64,000 nt of DNA. Origin: an uncultured Oscillospiraceae bacterium (GTDB taxonomy: Bacteria; Bacillota; Clostridia; Oscillospirales; Ruminococcaceae). Location: assembly GCA_934446355.1 (NCBI GenBank), contig CAKSEC010000002.1, positions 223,196-287,195 on the forward strand, given 5' to 3'. Below, piece by piece: positions 1-8,793 of the stretch (the stretch's first letter is position 1; each line of letters starts with the position of its first letter). A program made the translations under genes and the position numbers. A model generated the notes under the pieces. The model was given only the letters and a program-made list of their open reading frames with translations. It did no database searches and was not told the origin of the DNA.

Positions 1-399
1 AAGCTGTTTCATTATCGGGACAATGACCATCAGACCGAAGAAGCCGTATACTATCGAGGGAATGCCTGCGAGCAGGTTCACAGCGGGCTTCACGAATCGG
101 TAAAGTCCTGCCGGACAGTAATGCGACATGAACACCGCACACAGTATCCCGATAGGCACGCCAATGATTATTGCAATGCCAGTCACAAGAATGCTGCCGA
201 TTATCATCGGGAATATACCATACGATCCGCTGGAGGGCTTCCATTTAGTGCCGAAGATGAAGTCGGTGAAGCCTATCTCTTTCATGGCAGGGATACCGCT
301 TGCGAAAAGATAAACGCATATCAGCAGCACGGCGAGTATCGAAATGCAGGCGCATATCAGGAACAATGCGTGCATTATTTTTTCTTTCGCTTTTTGCAT
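1..399 (-). CDS. pstC: Phosphate ABC transporter permease PstC (5' part, runs off left edge)
   Basis: Inner-membrane channel subunit of the high-affinity phosphate importer PstSCAB. The 133 visible residues begin MQKAKEKIMH, then a first membrane span, the periplasmic-loop stretch GIPAMKEIGF..FGTKWKP, a second span, and the PstC/PstA-typical run LLAGIPSIVYGFFGLMVIVP, where the window ends. The ATG at 399 has an AGAGGTG ribosome site six bases upstream. It lies 163 bp downstream of pstS in the same direction, the usual pstS-pstC order, so it should share the PhoP-like promoter. The family is clear; the C-terminal part is outside the window. Confidence 0.93.
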   Translation of the reverse strand, partial: MQKAKEKIMHALFLICACISILAVLLICVYLFASGIPAMKEIGFTDFIFGTKWKPSSGSYGIFPMIIGSILVTGIAIIIGVPIGILCAVFMSHYCPAGLYRFVKPAVNLLAGIPSIVYGFFGLMVIVPIMKQL

Positions 400-562
400 A
401 TTTAACACCTCTGCAAATTTCCACAAAATAACTTTACATTCAGAATCCTATAAAAATGCGCTGCACTGCAGCTAAGGACACTTTTTTGTCGTCCTATAAC
501 CTGCCGCTGCGCAGCGCAAAGGGAAAATGGAAGGGAGAAACCTATTTTACTGATTGGGCAGC

Positions 563-1525
563 TTAAGCCAGCTCGTCCCACTTGTTGATCTCGCCGGTGT
601 AGATCTTCATGATCTCATCAGAGGTGATGTTCTCAATGGGGTTTTCAAGATTTACGATCACTGCGATACCATCGTCAGCTATCTTCAGTTCGGTAAGGCC
701 TGCGTCAAGTTCCTCCTGCTTAAGTTCTCTGGAGGACATACCGATATCGCAGGTACCCTCTGTTGCGGAGGTTATGCCGGAGCCGGAACCGGTCTGCTGA
801 ATGTCGATGGATACGTCAGGATTCAGTGCCTTGTAAGCTTCTGCAAGCTTCTCCATGATAGGACCTACAGAAGTAGAGCCGTTGAGGGAAACTGCGCCGG
901 TCACGCCGCTGGAAGCATAGTTTTCGGTGGCGTCTATCGAGATATAGCCGCCGTCAGAGATTATCTGCTGCCCCTCTACAGATTTGATGTACTTTACAAA
1001 GTCAGAAGCTGCAGCGTTGCCGTCAAGCTTTGCCTGCTGATAGCAGAGGTTGAACGGTCTTGCTACAACGTAGCTGCCGGACTTGATGTCTGCTACAGAG
1101 CACTCAACGCCGTTTACGTCAAGAGCCTTTACGGTGTCGTTCAGAGAACCGAGCGATATGTAGCCGATAGCGTCAACATTGCCTGCAACGCTCATCATTA
1201 CGCCGTTGGTGGAGTTGGATATTTCTGCGTCGCCGCGGGTCATATCTTCCTTTTCGCCGGCCTCGTTCTTCTGTTCGATACCCATAAGCTCAACGAATGC
1301 ACCTCTTGTACCGGAGCCGTCCTCACGGGATACCACGGTGATGGCGGAGGTGAGCTTACCTGCGGTGGCAGTGCTGCTGCCGTTGTCAGCGGAAGAGGAT
1401 TCGCCTGCGGTGCTGGAATTGCCGGAAGCGCTCGAAGTGCTGCTGGTATTGCCGTTGCAGCCTGCTAATGCTGCTACTGCGAGCAGTGCAGCGGTGCTGA
1501 GTGTTATCATTCTTGTCTTAGTCAT
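563..1525 (-). CDS. pstS: Phosphate-binding lipoprotein PstS with permuted halves
   Basis: Extracellular phosphate-binding lipoprotein feeding PstC/PstA. Residues 1-23 are a lipoprotein signal ending in LAGC (lipid-anchor Cys23), followed by a Ser/Thr-rich linker to about residue 57. The order of the folded part is unusual. The block normally in the second half of PstS (SREDGSGTR at 66-74, then GYISLGSL) comes first, and the block normally at the N-terminus (LNGSTSVGP at 214-222, QTGSGSGI, DIGMSSREL, DGIAVIVN) comes last, ending in KIYTGEINKWDELA. This looks like a circular permutation, not a frameshift, since one frame is open throughout. The upstream ATG at 1531 has only two bases between it and AAGGAG; the ATG at 1525 has eight and is preferred. 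Confidence 0.9.
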   Translation of the reverse strand: MTKTRMITLSTAALLAVAALAGCNGNTSSTSSASGNSSTAGESSSADNGSSTATAGKLTSAITVVSREDGSGTRGAFVELMGIEQKNEAGEKEDMTRGDAEISNSTNGVMMSVAGNVDAIGYISLGSLNDTVKALDVNGVECSVADIKSGSYVVARPFNLCYQQAKLDGNAAASDFVKYIKSVEGQQIISDGGYISIDATENYASSGVTGAVSLNGSTSVGPIMEKLAEAYKALNPDVSIDIQQTGSGSGITSATEGTCDIGMSSRELKQEELDAGLTELKIADDGIAVIVNLENPIENITSDEIMKIYTGEINKWDELA

Positions 1526-1594
1526 GTTCATTTCTCCTTAATGGTTTGTTCTGCGGTCTGTGCCGCTGTCTTTATTTTTCCTTGTCACAAGTTT

Positions 1595-1649
1595 ATTATA
1601 GCAGTGCAGTGTTAAATCTGAAAGCGGTGGTGAGTTAAATATATGTTAA
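1595..1649 (-). promoter_or_regulatory. pstS promoter with PhoP-like boxes
   Basis: On the minus strand a TATAAT -10 box (plus 1595-1600) lacks a good -35. Upstream lie three TTAAC motifs (plus GTTAA at 1611-1615, 1634-1638, 1645-1649) spaced 23 and 11 bp, close to whole turns of 11 bp. That fits the TTAACA-type direct repeats bound by PhoP in Firmicutes, and a weak -35 fits an activated promoter. The assignment is inferred from pattern and gene context. Confidence 0.6.
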
Positions 1650-1684
1650 GTCGAACAGCGGGGCATTATGTCGAAATATTCATG

Positions 1685-1727
1685 ACGCAAAAAAGCGGCA
1701 CAATGCCATGTAATGCACTGTGCCGCT
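1685..1727 (-). terminator. Terminator of the GGDSD-repeat protein gene
   Basis: AGCGGCACA (1694-1702) pairs with TGTGCCGCT (1719-1727). Read on the minus strand the 9-bp stem is followed by TTTTTTG, 12 bp past the stop codon of the gene ending at 1739. Confidence 0.85.
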
Positions 1728-1738
1728 GTTCTGTTATA

Positions 1739-4700
1739 TTACTTTTTGCGCTTCTTAGCCGCAAGACCAAGTGCGATCGCCGCACCCGCTGCTGCGATAC
1801 CTGCGTCCACAGGGGCTTCAACGCCCGTGTAGGGGTTATCTCCGAGCGGAATGTCGTCGTCCTCTATCGAAATTTCGCTGTCTGTGGGATCGTCCGGCGA
1901 ATAGTCGTCGGGAATAAAGCCCAGCGGGATATCATCGTCCGGAATGTCCTCAAGATCTTCGTCGGTATCAGTATCGTTCTCGTTATCGTCGGGAGTGGTG
2001 TCGTCCGGCGTGCTGTCGTCAGGAATACCGCCGTCAGGATCGTTGTCAGGCTCGTCGCCGTCGTCCGGTGTGTCGCCCTCGTCTGGCGTATCTTCATCGT
2101 CTGGAGTATCGCCGTCGTCCGGAGTATCGTCATCATCGGGAATGTCCGGAGTGTCGTCCTCCTGCTCTGTTTCATCAACAGGCACGTCTGGGGAATCATC
2201 GTCCGGTGTATCCTCAGTTACGGCTGGGGGAGTATCGTCAGGTTCATCGTCCTTGGTGTTATTATCAGTATATGTCGGGTGGTACTTGCGGACGGGCGGG
2301 TCGTTGGGGTTATCGTCCCCACCGTCGGAATCGCCCTCGTCAGAATCGCCACCGTCGGAGTCGCCACCGTCGGAATCTCCACCGTCGGAATCGCCACCGT
2401 CGGAATCTCCGCTGTCGGAGTCGCCGCCGTCGGAGTCACCACTGTCGGAATCGCCGCCGTCGGAGTCGCCGCCGTCAGAGTCGCCACCGTCGGAATCTCC
2501 ACCGTCGGAGTCGCCCTCGTCGGAATCTCCGCCGTCAGAATCGCCGCCATCGGAATCCCCGCCGTCTGAATCGCCACCGTCAGAGTCGCCACCGTCGGAA
2601 TCTCCACCGTCGGAGTCCCCGCCGTCTGAGTCACCGCCGTCGGAGTCGCCACCATCGGAGTCACCGCCGTCGGAATCGCCACCGTCGGAATCGCCCTCGT
2701 CAGAATCGCCGCCGTCGGAATCGCCACCGTCAGAATCTCCGCCGTCGGAATCGCCCTCGTCTGAGTCGCTACCGTCGGAATCGCCACCGTCAGAGTCGCC
2801 CTCGTCAGAATCTCCGCCGTCGGAATCTCCACCGTCAGAGTCGCCACCGTCGGAATCTCCACCGTCGGAATCGCCACCATCGGAGTCGCCGCCGTCGGAG
2901 TCGCCCTCGTCAGAATCCCCGCCGTCGGAGTCGCCACCGTCGGAGTCGCCGCCGTCAGAGTCGCCGCCGTCGGAATCTCCGCCGTCGGAGTCGCTACCGT
3001 CGGAGTCGCCGCCGTCAGAGTCGCCGCCGTCGGAATCTCCACCGTCAGAGTCGCCACCGTCGGAATCTCCACCGTCAGAATCTCCACCGTCGGAATCTCC
3101 GCCGTCAGAATCGCCGCCATCGGAGTCGCCGCCGTCAGAATCGCCGCCGTCTGAGTCGCCACCGTCGGAGTCGCCACCGTCGGAATCACCGCCGTCAGAA
3201 TCGCCACCGTCGGAATCTCCACCGTCGGAATCTCCACCGTCGGAATCTCCACCGTCAGAATCCCCGCCGTCAGAATCACCGCCGTCTGAGTCACCGCCGT
3301 CGGAGTCGCCACCGTCGGAATCTCCACCGTCGGAGTCGCCCTCGTCGGAATCACCGCCGTCTGAGTCGCCGCCGTCAGAGTCCCCACCATCGGAGTCGCC
3401 ACCGTCGGAATCCCCGCCGTCGGAATCGCCACCGTCAGAATCCCCGCTGTCGGAATCGCCGCCGTCGGAATCGCCGCCGTCGGAATCTCCACCGTCGGAG
3501 TCGCCCTCGTCAGAATCCCCGCCGTCGGAGTCGCCACCGTCGGAATCTCCACCGTCGGAGTCGCCACCATCGGAGTCGCCGCCGTCGGAATCTCCGCCGT
3601 CAGAGTCGCCACCGTCGGAGTCTCCACCGTCAGAATCGCCACCGTCGGAATCTCCGCCGTCGGAATCACCCTCGTCGGAATCCCCGTCATCTATATCAAT
3701 ATTCTTATCCTCGTCCTCTTCGGCTGAATCATCATCGGTTTCAAGGTCATATCTGCCCCTTGTGACCTGATGGATCTCGCCTACCTGATTGAACGTGTCG
3801 CATATCAGCGCACCATTGACATTACCTCTGTCGGTGGTCACTGTTGCGTAGGGTGCAACAACAATACCGCCTGCGGGCGCAGAAAGCGTACCGGAGTAGG
3901 AACCGAAATTCCAGATAACATTGCCGCTGCTTGCGGAATATTCCTCAGTCGAGGTATTGCCGAACATAATATGACCGCCCGTGTAGCCCTCGGTATCAAC
4001 GTTGACTACGACGCTCACGCCATTGTTTTCTGAAATAAGTTCCTTTATCTTGGTGTCAAAGTTGTTTGAGTGTATAAGGTCGTCCGCATTGATATTCACC
4101 ACAAGAGTTTCGCCGGCTTCTACCTCGCCGCTTCTTATGGCATTCATTGCGTCCTCAAGAGTATAGTTTACGTCAACGCCCGCAGCCTTTTCAACATCTT
4201 TTATAAGCTGATCGCCCAGTCCGCCTAGTTCATTGAGCGTTCCGCTGATGTCGTATTTTGAGTCCTCAGGGTCGGCGCTGCGGATTATCACCTTATCCTT
4301 AGATATATCCTGAACCTTGTATGTAACGCCGTTCGAGATAAATCCAGCCCAGCCGTTTTCGACTTCGCACGGCTCAAATCCAAAGCCCAGAACTAACTCA
4401 AACTTGCTCACATCAGCAAGGCGGTAGTTTGATATCTTTATCTCAGGGCTGCTAGGTGCTTCCGCAAGGTAAAGCGTATACTTCCCGCTCTGCACAGTCT
4501 GCTTTGTGGAGATGTTATTGTATTCGCCGTTGAATGTGTCGATATTGATTATTGCGGCGTTGCTTTCAAGGTGATTTGAAGTCACGTTCTTTGCATAAAG
4601 ACCGTAATCTCTTATCTTATTAAGTGCGGAATAGAACTTCTTTACTGCAGAAGAACGTCCCGTTGCAGAATAAACGTTATCCGCAAGCTTATTGTAATCC

Positions 4701-4870
4701 GGCGCAGTGCCGGTATTTTGTACGTCCTCAAGCTCCGGGTCCTGAACATAGTCTGAACCGGCGTCCTCCGCCGCAGCAGTCACAGAAACTGCCCCTGCCG
4801 CGAGCAGAGTAGCAGCAAATGCAAATATCGCAGTTGTACCTTTGCCAAATCTGCGTTTGTTCTCTCCCAT
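1739..4870 (-). CDS. Cell-wall-anchored surface protein with choice-of-anchor-A-like domain and about 90 GGDSD repeats
   Basis: Secreted protein of 1043 residues, probably an adhesin. Residues 1-34 are a signal peptide (ATLLAAGAVSVTAAAE). Residues about 40-370 form a folded part ending in a stretch like the choice-of-anchor A / pAdhesive beta-helix family (GHIMFGNTS, VIWNFGSYSGTL, GGIVVAPYATVTT, NGALICDTFNQ). Residues about 395-850 are a near-perfect five-residue repeat GGDSD, with occasional E or S for one G. Then comes an Asp/Pro/Thr-rich stalk (DDTPD-type) and a C-terminal sorting signal: NPYTG, a hydrophobic span, KKRKK. NPxTG is a variant of the LPxTG sortase motif. The Asp-rich repeat should be highly acidic and might bind Ca2+, but shows no exact RTX nonapeptide. 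RBS GGGGG lies before the ATG at 4870. Confidence 0.85.
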   Translation of the reverse strand: MGENKRRFGKGTTAIFAFAATLLAAGAVSVTAAAEDAGSDYVQDPELEDVQNTGTAPDYNKLADNVYSATGRSSAVKKFYSALNKIRDYGLYAKNVTSNHLESNAAIINIDTFNGEYNNISTKQTVQSGKYTLYLAEAPSSPEIKISNYRLADVSKFELVLGFGFEPCEVENGWAGFISNGVTYKVQDISKDKVIIRSADPEDSKYDISGTLNELGGLGDQLIKDVEKAAGVDVNYTLEDAMNAIRSGEVEAGETLVVNINADDLIHSNNFDTKIKELISENNGVSVVVNVDTEGYTGGHIMFGNTSTEEYSASSGNVIWNFGSYSGTLSAPAGGIVVAPYATVTTDRGNVNGALICDTFNQVGEIHQVTRGRYDLETDDDSAEEDEDKNIDIDDGDSDEGDSDGGDSDGGDSDGGDSDGGDSDGGDSDGGDSDGGDSDGGDSDGGDSDGGDSDEGDSDGGDSDGGDSDGGDSDSGDSDGGDSDGGDSDGGDSDGGDSDGGDSDGGDSDEGDSDGGDSDGGDSDGGDSDGGDSDGGDSDGGDSDGGDSDGGDSDGGDSDGGDSDGGDSDGGDSDGGDSDGGDSDGGDSDGGDSDGGDSDGGDSDGGDSDGGDSDGGDSDGGDSDGSDSDGGDSDGGDSDGGDSDGGDSDGGDSDEGDSDGGDSDGGDSDGGDSDGGDSDGGDSDGGDSDEGDSDGGDSDGSDSDEGDSDGGDSDGGDSDGGDSDEGDSDGGDSDGGDSDGGDSDGGDSDGGDSDGGDSDGGDSDGGDSDGGDSDGGDSDGGDSDEGDSDGGDSDGGDSDGGDSDGGDSDSGDSDGGDSDSGDSDGGDSDGGDSDGGDSDGGDSDEGDSDGGDDNPNDPPVRKYHPTYTDNNTKDDEPDDTPPAVTEDTPDDDSPDVPVDETEQEDDTPDIPDDDDTPDDGDTPDDEDTPDEGDTPDDGDEPDNDPDGGIPDDSTPDDTTPDDNENDTDTDEDLEDIPDDDIPLGFIPDDYSPDDPTDSEISIEDDDIPLGDNPYTGVEAPVDAGIAAAGAAIALGLAAKKRKK
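2320..3690. repeat. 15-bp in-frame tandem repeat encoding GGDSD
   Basis: About 91 consecutive 15-bp units (plus-strand form like gaatcgccaccgtcg) run through the middle of the surface-protein gene. Because 60 is a multiple of 15, the units stay in register line after line. Third-position changes are common (tcg/tct/tca, ccg/cca), while amino-acid changes are limited mainly to G to E or S. That implies selection on the protein, not recent simple slippage. Confidence 0.95.
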
Positions 4871-4931
4871 AGAAGATACCCCCTGAATAGATCATGAAAC
4901 TGCCGTCAAAACGGCACAGGTGCTCACCATA

Positions 4932-4960
4932 ATTATATACGATTTCACCAGTATTGTCAA
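4932..4960 (-). promoter_or_regulatory. Promoter of the GGDSD-repeat protein gene
   Basis: On the minus strand: TTGACA (plus 4955-4960), 17-bp spacer, TATAAT (plus 4932-4937), 62 bp ahead of the ATG. Both hexamers match the vegetative consensus exactly. Confidence 0.85.
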
Positions 4961-5029
4961 GGGGTTTATGGGAAAAAAAGGCTCATTCTTTTCCGGACTT
5001 CCTGCCAGTACGGACGAGTGTTGTTCATC

Positions 5030-5064
5030 AAACTGAAACCACCTCCAGCAATTGCCGGAGGTGG
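5030..5064 (-). terminator. Terminator of the ABC exporter operon
   Basis: CCACCTCC (5039-5046) pairs with GGAGGTGG (5057-5064), with the self-complementary GCAATTGC inside. On the minus strand the stem is followed by TTTCAGTTT. It begins seven bases after the permease stop codon. Confidence 0.75.
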
Positions 5065-5070
5065 CCGATC

Positions 5071-8046
5071 TTATTCAACATTCTTGAGCGCTTCGCTCTT
5101 GGAGACCTTTGCGACCTTTCGCATTTGCAGCAGCGCCACAATGATATAGCAGCCAAGTCCCGTCAGGAACATCACCGCATAGGTTATCGGGTTTATCGAA
5201 AGCGGAAGATAACCCGTCATCATCGTGTAAAGGTAGCCGTTAAAGATAGCTTTCATTGCAAAGTCGATAAACGGAATCGAAACGAGCAGTCCCACAAGCA
5301 CGGCAATTGATGTCGAAACTATGTACAGCGCAGCGATCTCTCCGTTCCTGAAACCGAGTATCTTCGTCATTGCTATCGACTGGAAATTACGCTCGATGAC
5401 CTGCTTGCAGAGCACATAAACGACTATGATGAAGAACAGTGCGCCGAACCACTTGAATATTCCCATTACGCCGCCCATAGAAACCATGAGTTGTGTAGAA
5501 AGCTTCGTGTAATCGCTGGCAGTCACCACCGTTGCAACATCGTCTTCGGGGAGATCCGTTATCACACTGTTCGAGAAATAGCCGGTGAAATACCCGCTGC
5601 TCTTGCCGAACGTGCTGTTGAAATCGTCAAGGTTCATGAATATCGCAAGCGACGATTCATAGTCGTATACTCCGGCGATCTCGATCGTGTAGGAAGCGTC
5701 ACGCTTGTACTTTTCATCAAGCGTTATCATGTCTCCGGCGTTCAGCCCGAATTTTGCGCTTATTCCGGTGGATATCAGCGCCTTGCCCTCAGGAATATCG
5801 GCGTGTATGAACCTGCTGTCCTTTACTGCGCCGTATACCGAAATGCTGTCGGTGAGGTAGCCGGGCTTTGAGTAATCGAACGACTCCATAGCGTATTTCT
5901 CGGCGTTTTCGTCCGTTACCTCAGCCGCTTCCTCGCAGTCGTAAAGCACGTACTGATACTCGCTTATCATGTCCCTTGTGACGATGTTCTGGTATTCTTC
6001 GAGCATTCTTGGGAACATATCGCCGAATGCGATAAGCACAGAGCCGAACAGGATACCGATTATCATTACGATATATCCGGGCAGGTTGGTGAAGAATATC
6101 CTCAGGCTGAACCTTGTCCTGAACGGTATCTTGGTGTTCAGGCGCATTGCCTTTTTGTTGCGGTTCTTTCTGAGGTCATGCCGCAGGAATTTCAGCGGGC
6201 TGAGTTTCAGTCTTGAAGTCAGGACGAACAGGTTGATTATCAGCATAAGCACTATCGGCACGACTGTCGAAAGAATGAATGCCGAAGCGTCCCACACGAC
6301 ATCGTAACTTGTCATTGAATAGCTGCCGAGATACAGGTTTATGCAGTAGTCCTTTAATACGGTGTAGCCTAAGATATTTCCCACGACAGCCGCCGCAAGC
6401 GTCACGATTATCGGGAGTATCATATAGTGGCGGATAAGTTCGCCCTTTGTATAGCCCGAAGCCCTCAGCGTACCGATAACGCCCGCTTCCGTTGTTATGG
6501 TGTTTGAGATGGTGACTGCGAAAATGAACGCAATAAGTGCGATCATCAGGTAGCACATTACCATCGTGCCGGCTTCATCGCCGCCTATATCGTCTATCGA
6601 GAAAGTTATCGCCTGATTGAGATATCTGGGTATGTAATCATCGACTGCAATAATGTCGGTTTTGTCTATTTCGTTCTCGAACGCTTCGTCCTCGGGCATG
6701 GTGAACTCAGTGCCGTTTATCTCGGCGTCCGCTGCGTCCTCTACGATACCGAAAAGGAAGTCGTCAAGCTCTATCGAAAGTTCGTCCTTGGTCGGTTTTC
6801 TGACAGAATCAAGATAAGCGTCCTTGAACTCGTCCTCGGTCGGTCCGGAATATTCCTCGCCCCTGATGGCTGCGTCAACGGACTTTTCGATAATGCCGAA
6901 CGTGAAATCATCGACTTGTGTGGAAAGTTCCGACCTCTCAGGCTTTCTTACGCTGTCGAGATAGTGACCGATAAGTTCCTGCTGGGGCGGCATAGCCGCT
7001 TCGCCGCCTGAAAGCATGGTGTTCACCATGTTTTCGATAAGGCTGAATGTGTAGTCGTCCACCTCGACTGAAAGCGCGGACTTTTGCGGCTTTTCGCCGG
7101 TAGTCATCAGAAGCTGCGCATATTCAGCCGCACCGGTCTGTGCGTTTTCAGCGACCTTGGTCAGCGTGCTTTCTATCGACTTCTGGTATATTTCGGCGTA
7201 TTCCTTTCCGCCTTTTTCAGCGTTTTCGGTCACCTGCGTGACGATATCCTCGAAATTCTGCTTGTACAGTTCGCCGTATTCCTCGCCAGCCTTTTCAAGC
7301 TTGTCGGTGAGTGCTTCCACCTGCTCCTTGACTATCGCTTCGTCATAGTCGGTCAGTTCGTCCTTGACGATATCTATGAATTTTTCGGAGCGCTCCGCAG
7401 CTTCGATATCGTCAGCCGGTGCAGTATTATAGAGCCATGCGTAATTATACTCCATGTCCCTGACGCCCATTGCTTCAATGCCTGCGGCAGTCATTGCCGC
7501 AACGGAGAAATGCACGGAATCGAACATTGAGTCGGTGTTGCTTTGGAACAGCGTGCTGTAGTCGGGGAGTGCGATGAAGCCGGTGATTTTTAGCTTCTTT
7601 CCCTTTAGCGATATTGAATCGCCAACGCTGATGTCGTTGTTCTTTGCGAATACACGGTCGATGGCTATTTCATCAGCGCCTGCGGGAAGTTCGCCGCTCA
7701 GCAGGCAGGGGATATTTACCTTGTCCTCCTGACTGAATACACGAACGACAGCGCCGAGTTCGTCAGCCGTTTCGTCGATATAGAAGTTCTCGTAAAGCTT
7801 CATGCCTGCCTTTTCCTCAAAGGCGGTGCGAAGTTCGTCAGGAAGCGGCTTGTCGAAAGTGATATGTCCGTCCTCGACGGTGTATTTCTCAAAGCTTTCG
7901 TCATATGCCTTTTTCAGGCTTTCGTTAGACACCCTCATTCCGGAGCAAATCGAGATAAGAAGCACCATCAGTATGAATATTGCAGCATATTTCGTTGCGT
8001 CCTTGGCAAGTTCCCTCGGAAGGCGTTTGTTAAGCGGATTTTTCAT
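5071..8046 (-). CDS. FtsX/MacB-type ABC transporter permease
   Basis: Membrane subunit (991 residues) of a MacB/LolE-type ABC system that works on the outer face of the membrane, exporting or releasing substrates. The N-terminal span (about 19-37) is followed by a large extracytoplasmic domain. Roughly residues 240-330 of that domain are helical and predicted coiled coil (three related blocks around EYGELYKQNFEDIVTQV, EYAEIYQKSIESTLTKV and AEYAQLL). Two FtsX cores follow, one with spans near 500-630 (ISNTITTEAGVIGTLRASGYTKGEL) and a C-terminal one (IAMTKILGFRNGEIAALY). The ATG at 8046 has GGAGGG six bases upstream; an in-frame ATG at 8070 overlaps the ATPase gene and has no such site. The stop of the ATPase gene is 13 bp upstream. 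Substrate unknown. Confidence 0.9.
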   Translation of the reverse strand: MKNPLNKRLPRELAKDATKYAAIFILMVLLISICSGMRVSNESLKKAYDESFEKYTVEDGHITFDKPLPDELRTAFEEKAGMKLYENFYIDETADELGAVVRVFSQEDKVNIPCLLSGELPAGADEIAIDRVFAKNNDISVGDSISLKGKKLKITGFIALPDYSTLFQSNTDSMFDSVHFSVAAMTAAGIEAMGVRDMEYNYAWLYNTAPADDIEAAERSEKFIDIVKDELTDYDEAIVKEQVEALTDKLEKAGEEYGELYKQNFEDIVTQVTENAEKGGKEYAEIYQKSIESTLTKVAENAQTGAAEYAQLLMTTGEKPQKSALSVEVDDYTFSLIENMVNTMLSGGEAAMPPQQELIGHYLDSVRKPERSELSTQVDDFTFGIIEKSVDAAIRGEEYSGPTEDEFKDAYLDSVRKPTKDELSIELDDFLFGIVEDAADAEINGTEFTMPEDEAFENEIDKTDIIAVDDYIPRYLNQAITFSIDDIGGDEAGTMVMCYLMIALIAFIFAVTISNTITTEAGVIGTLRASGYTKGELIRHYMILPIIVTLAAAVVGNILGYTVLKDYCINLYLGSYSMTSYDVVWDASAFILSTVVPIVLMLIINLFVLTSRLKLSPLKFLRHDLRKNRNKKAMRLNTKIPFRTRFSLRIFFTNLPGYIVMIIGILFGSVLIAFGDMFPRMLEEYQNIVTRDMISEYQYVLYDCEEAAEVTDENAEKYAMESFDYSKPGYLTDSISVYGAVKDSRFIHADIPEGKALISTGISAKFGLNAGDMITLDEKYKRDASYTIEIAGVYDYESSLAIFMNLDDFNSTFGKSSGYFTGYFSNSVITDLPEDDVATVVTASDYTKLSTQLMVSMGGVMGIFKWFGALFFIIVVYVLCKQVIERNFQSIAMTKILGFRNGEIAALYIVSTSIAVLVGLLVSIPFIDFAMKAIFNGYLYTMMTGYLPLSINPITYAVMFLTGLGCYIIVALLQMRKVAKVSKSEALKNVE

Positions 8047-8059
8047 TGCCGACCCTCCA

Positions 8060-8758
8060 TTACCAGTCAAGTTCGTCGGCGGTAAGCTTGTGCTCGTTCG
8101 TCACGACTTTTCTTATCATACCGTCACGCAGCTTAACTACCTTGTCAGCCATGTCCTTTATCGCTTCGTTGTGCGTTACCATGATTATCGTTGTGTTGTA
8201 TTTCTGGTTGACCGTTTCGATGAGTTTAAGTATCTCTTTGGAGGTGTTGTAGTCCAGCGCGCCTGTCGGCTCGTCGCACAGAAGAATATCAGGGTTCTTT
8301 ACTATAGCGCGCCCGATGGAGCAGCGCTGCTGCTGACCGCCGGAAAGCTGCGAGGGAAGCTTGTGTCTGTGCTCGTAAAGTCCGAGGGTTTTCAGAATAT
8401 CGTCAACGTCAAGCGGGGAATCGCTCAGGTAAGTGCCCGTTTCGACGTTCTCCTTGATGTTGAGGTTAGGTATCAGGTTGTACATCTGGAATATGTAGCC
8501 GAGGTGCTTGCGGCGGTACTCGGTCAGAGTTTTCTCTTTCATATTCTCGATTTTTTCTCCGTTGATGGAGATATAGCCGCTGTCTGCGTCGTCAATGCCG
8601 CCGATTATATTCAGCAGCGTGGACTTACCGCTTCCCGACGGACCGAGAAGCACGCAGAACTCGCCCTTGCTGACCTCGAAACTGATTCCTTTAAGCACGT
8701 CCACCTTGCTTTCGCCGGTGCCGTAGCTTTTCTTTATGTCGCTGATCTCAATAAACAT
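8060..8758 (-). CDS. ABC transporter ATP-binding protein (MacB/LolD type)
   Basis: Cytoplasmic ATPase (232 residues) that powers the FtsX-type permease encoded directly downstream. Walker A GPSGSGKST is at 39-47, the signature LSGGQQQR at 138-145, Walker B LLCDEPTGALD from 159, and the switch histidine in MVTHN. The CDEPTGALD form is typical of the MacB/FtsE/LolD class. A GTG at 8764 is in frame, but AAAGGA lies only three bases before it. The ATG at 8758 leaves nine bases and is preferred. The gene pair has its own promoter and a palindromic operator, the usual design of drug- or peptide-inducible exporters. Confidence 0.93.
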   Translation of the reverse strand: MFIEISDIKKSYGTGESKVDVLKGISFEVSKGEFCVLLGPSGSGKSTLLNIIGGIDDADSGYISINGEKIENMKEKTLTEYRRKHLGYIFQMYNLIPNLNIKENVETGTYLSDSPLDVDDILKTLGLYEHRHKLPSQLSGGQQQRCSIGRAIVKNPDILLCDEPTGALDYNTSKEILKLIETVNQKYNTTIIMVTHNEAIKDMADKVVKLRDGMIRKVVTNEHKLTADELDW

Positions 8759-8793
8759 GACCACAGATCCTTTCGTATTTTCAGTTCATCATT

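Noticed and set aside
473..494. AGGAC..GTCCT hairpin with internal T run between pstS and pstC, considered as a terminator.
   Set aside because: Only a five-base stem with the T run in the loop; pst genes are normally co-transcribed.
2320..3690. The regular repeats considered as a CRISPR array.
   Set aside because: The unit is 15 bp with no unique spacers, lies inside an open frame, and has no cas genes nearby. No CRISPR array was seen anywhere in the window.
1944..3770. Very long plus-strand open frames (up to about 600 codons, SESPP- and RRRNR-type repeats) across the surface-protein gene.
   Set aside because: They are by-products of the stop-free 15-bp repeat read in other frames. They have no ribosome site, signal or non-repetitive domain, while the minus-strand frame has all of these.
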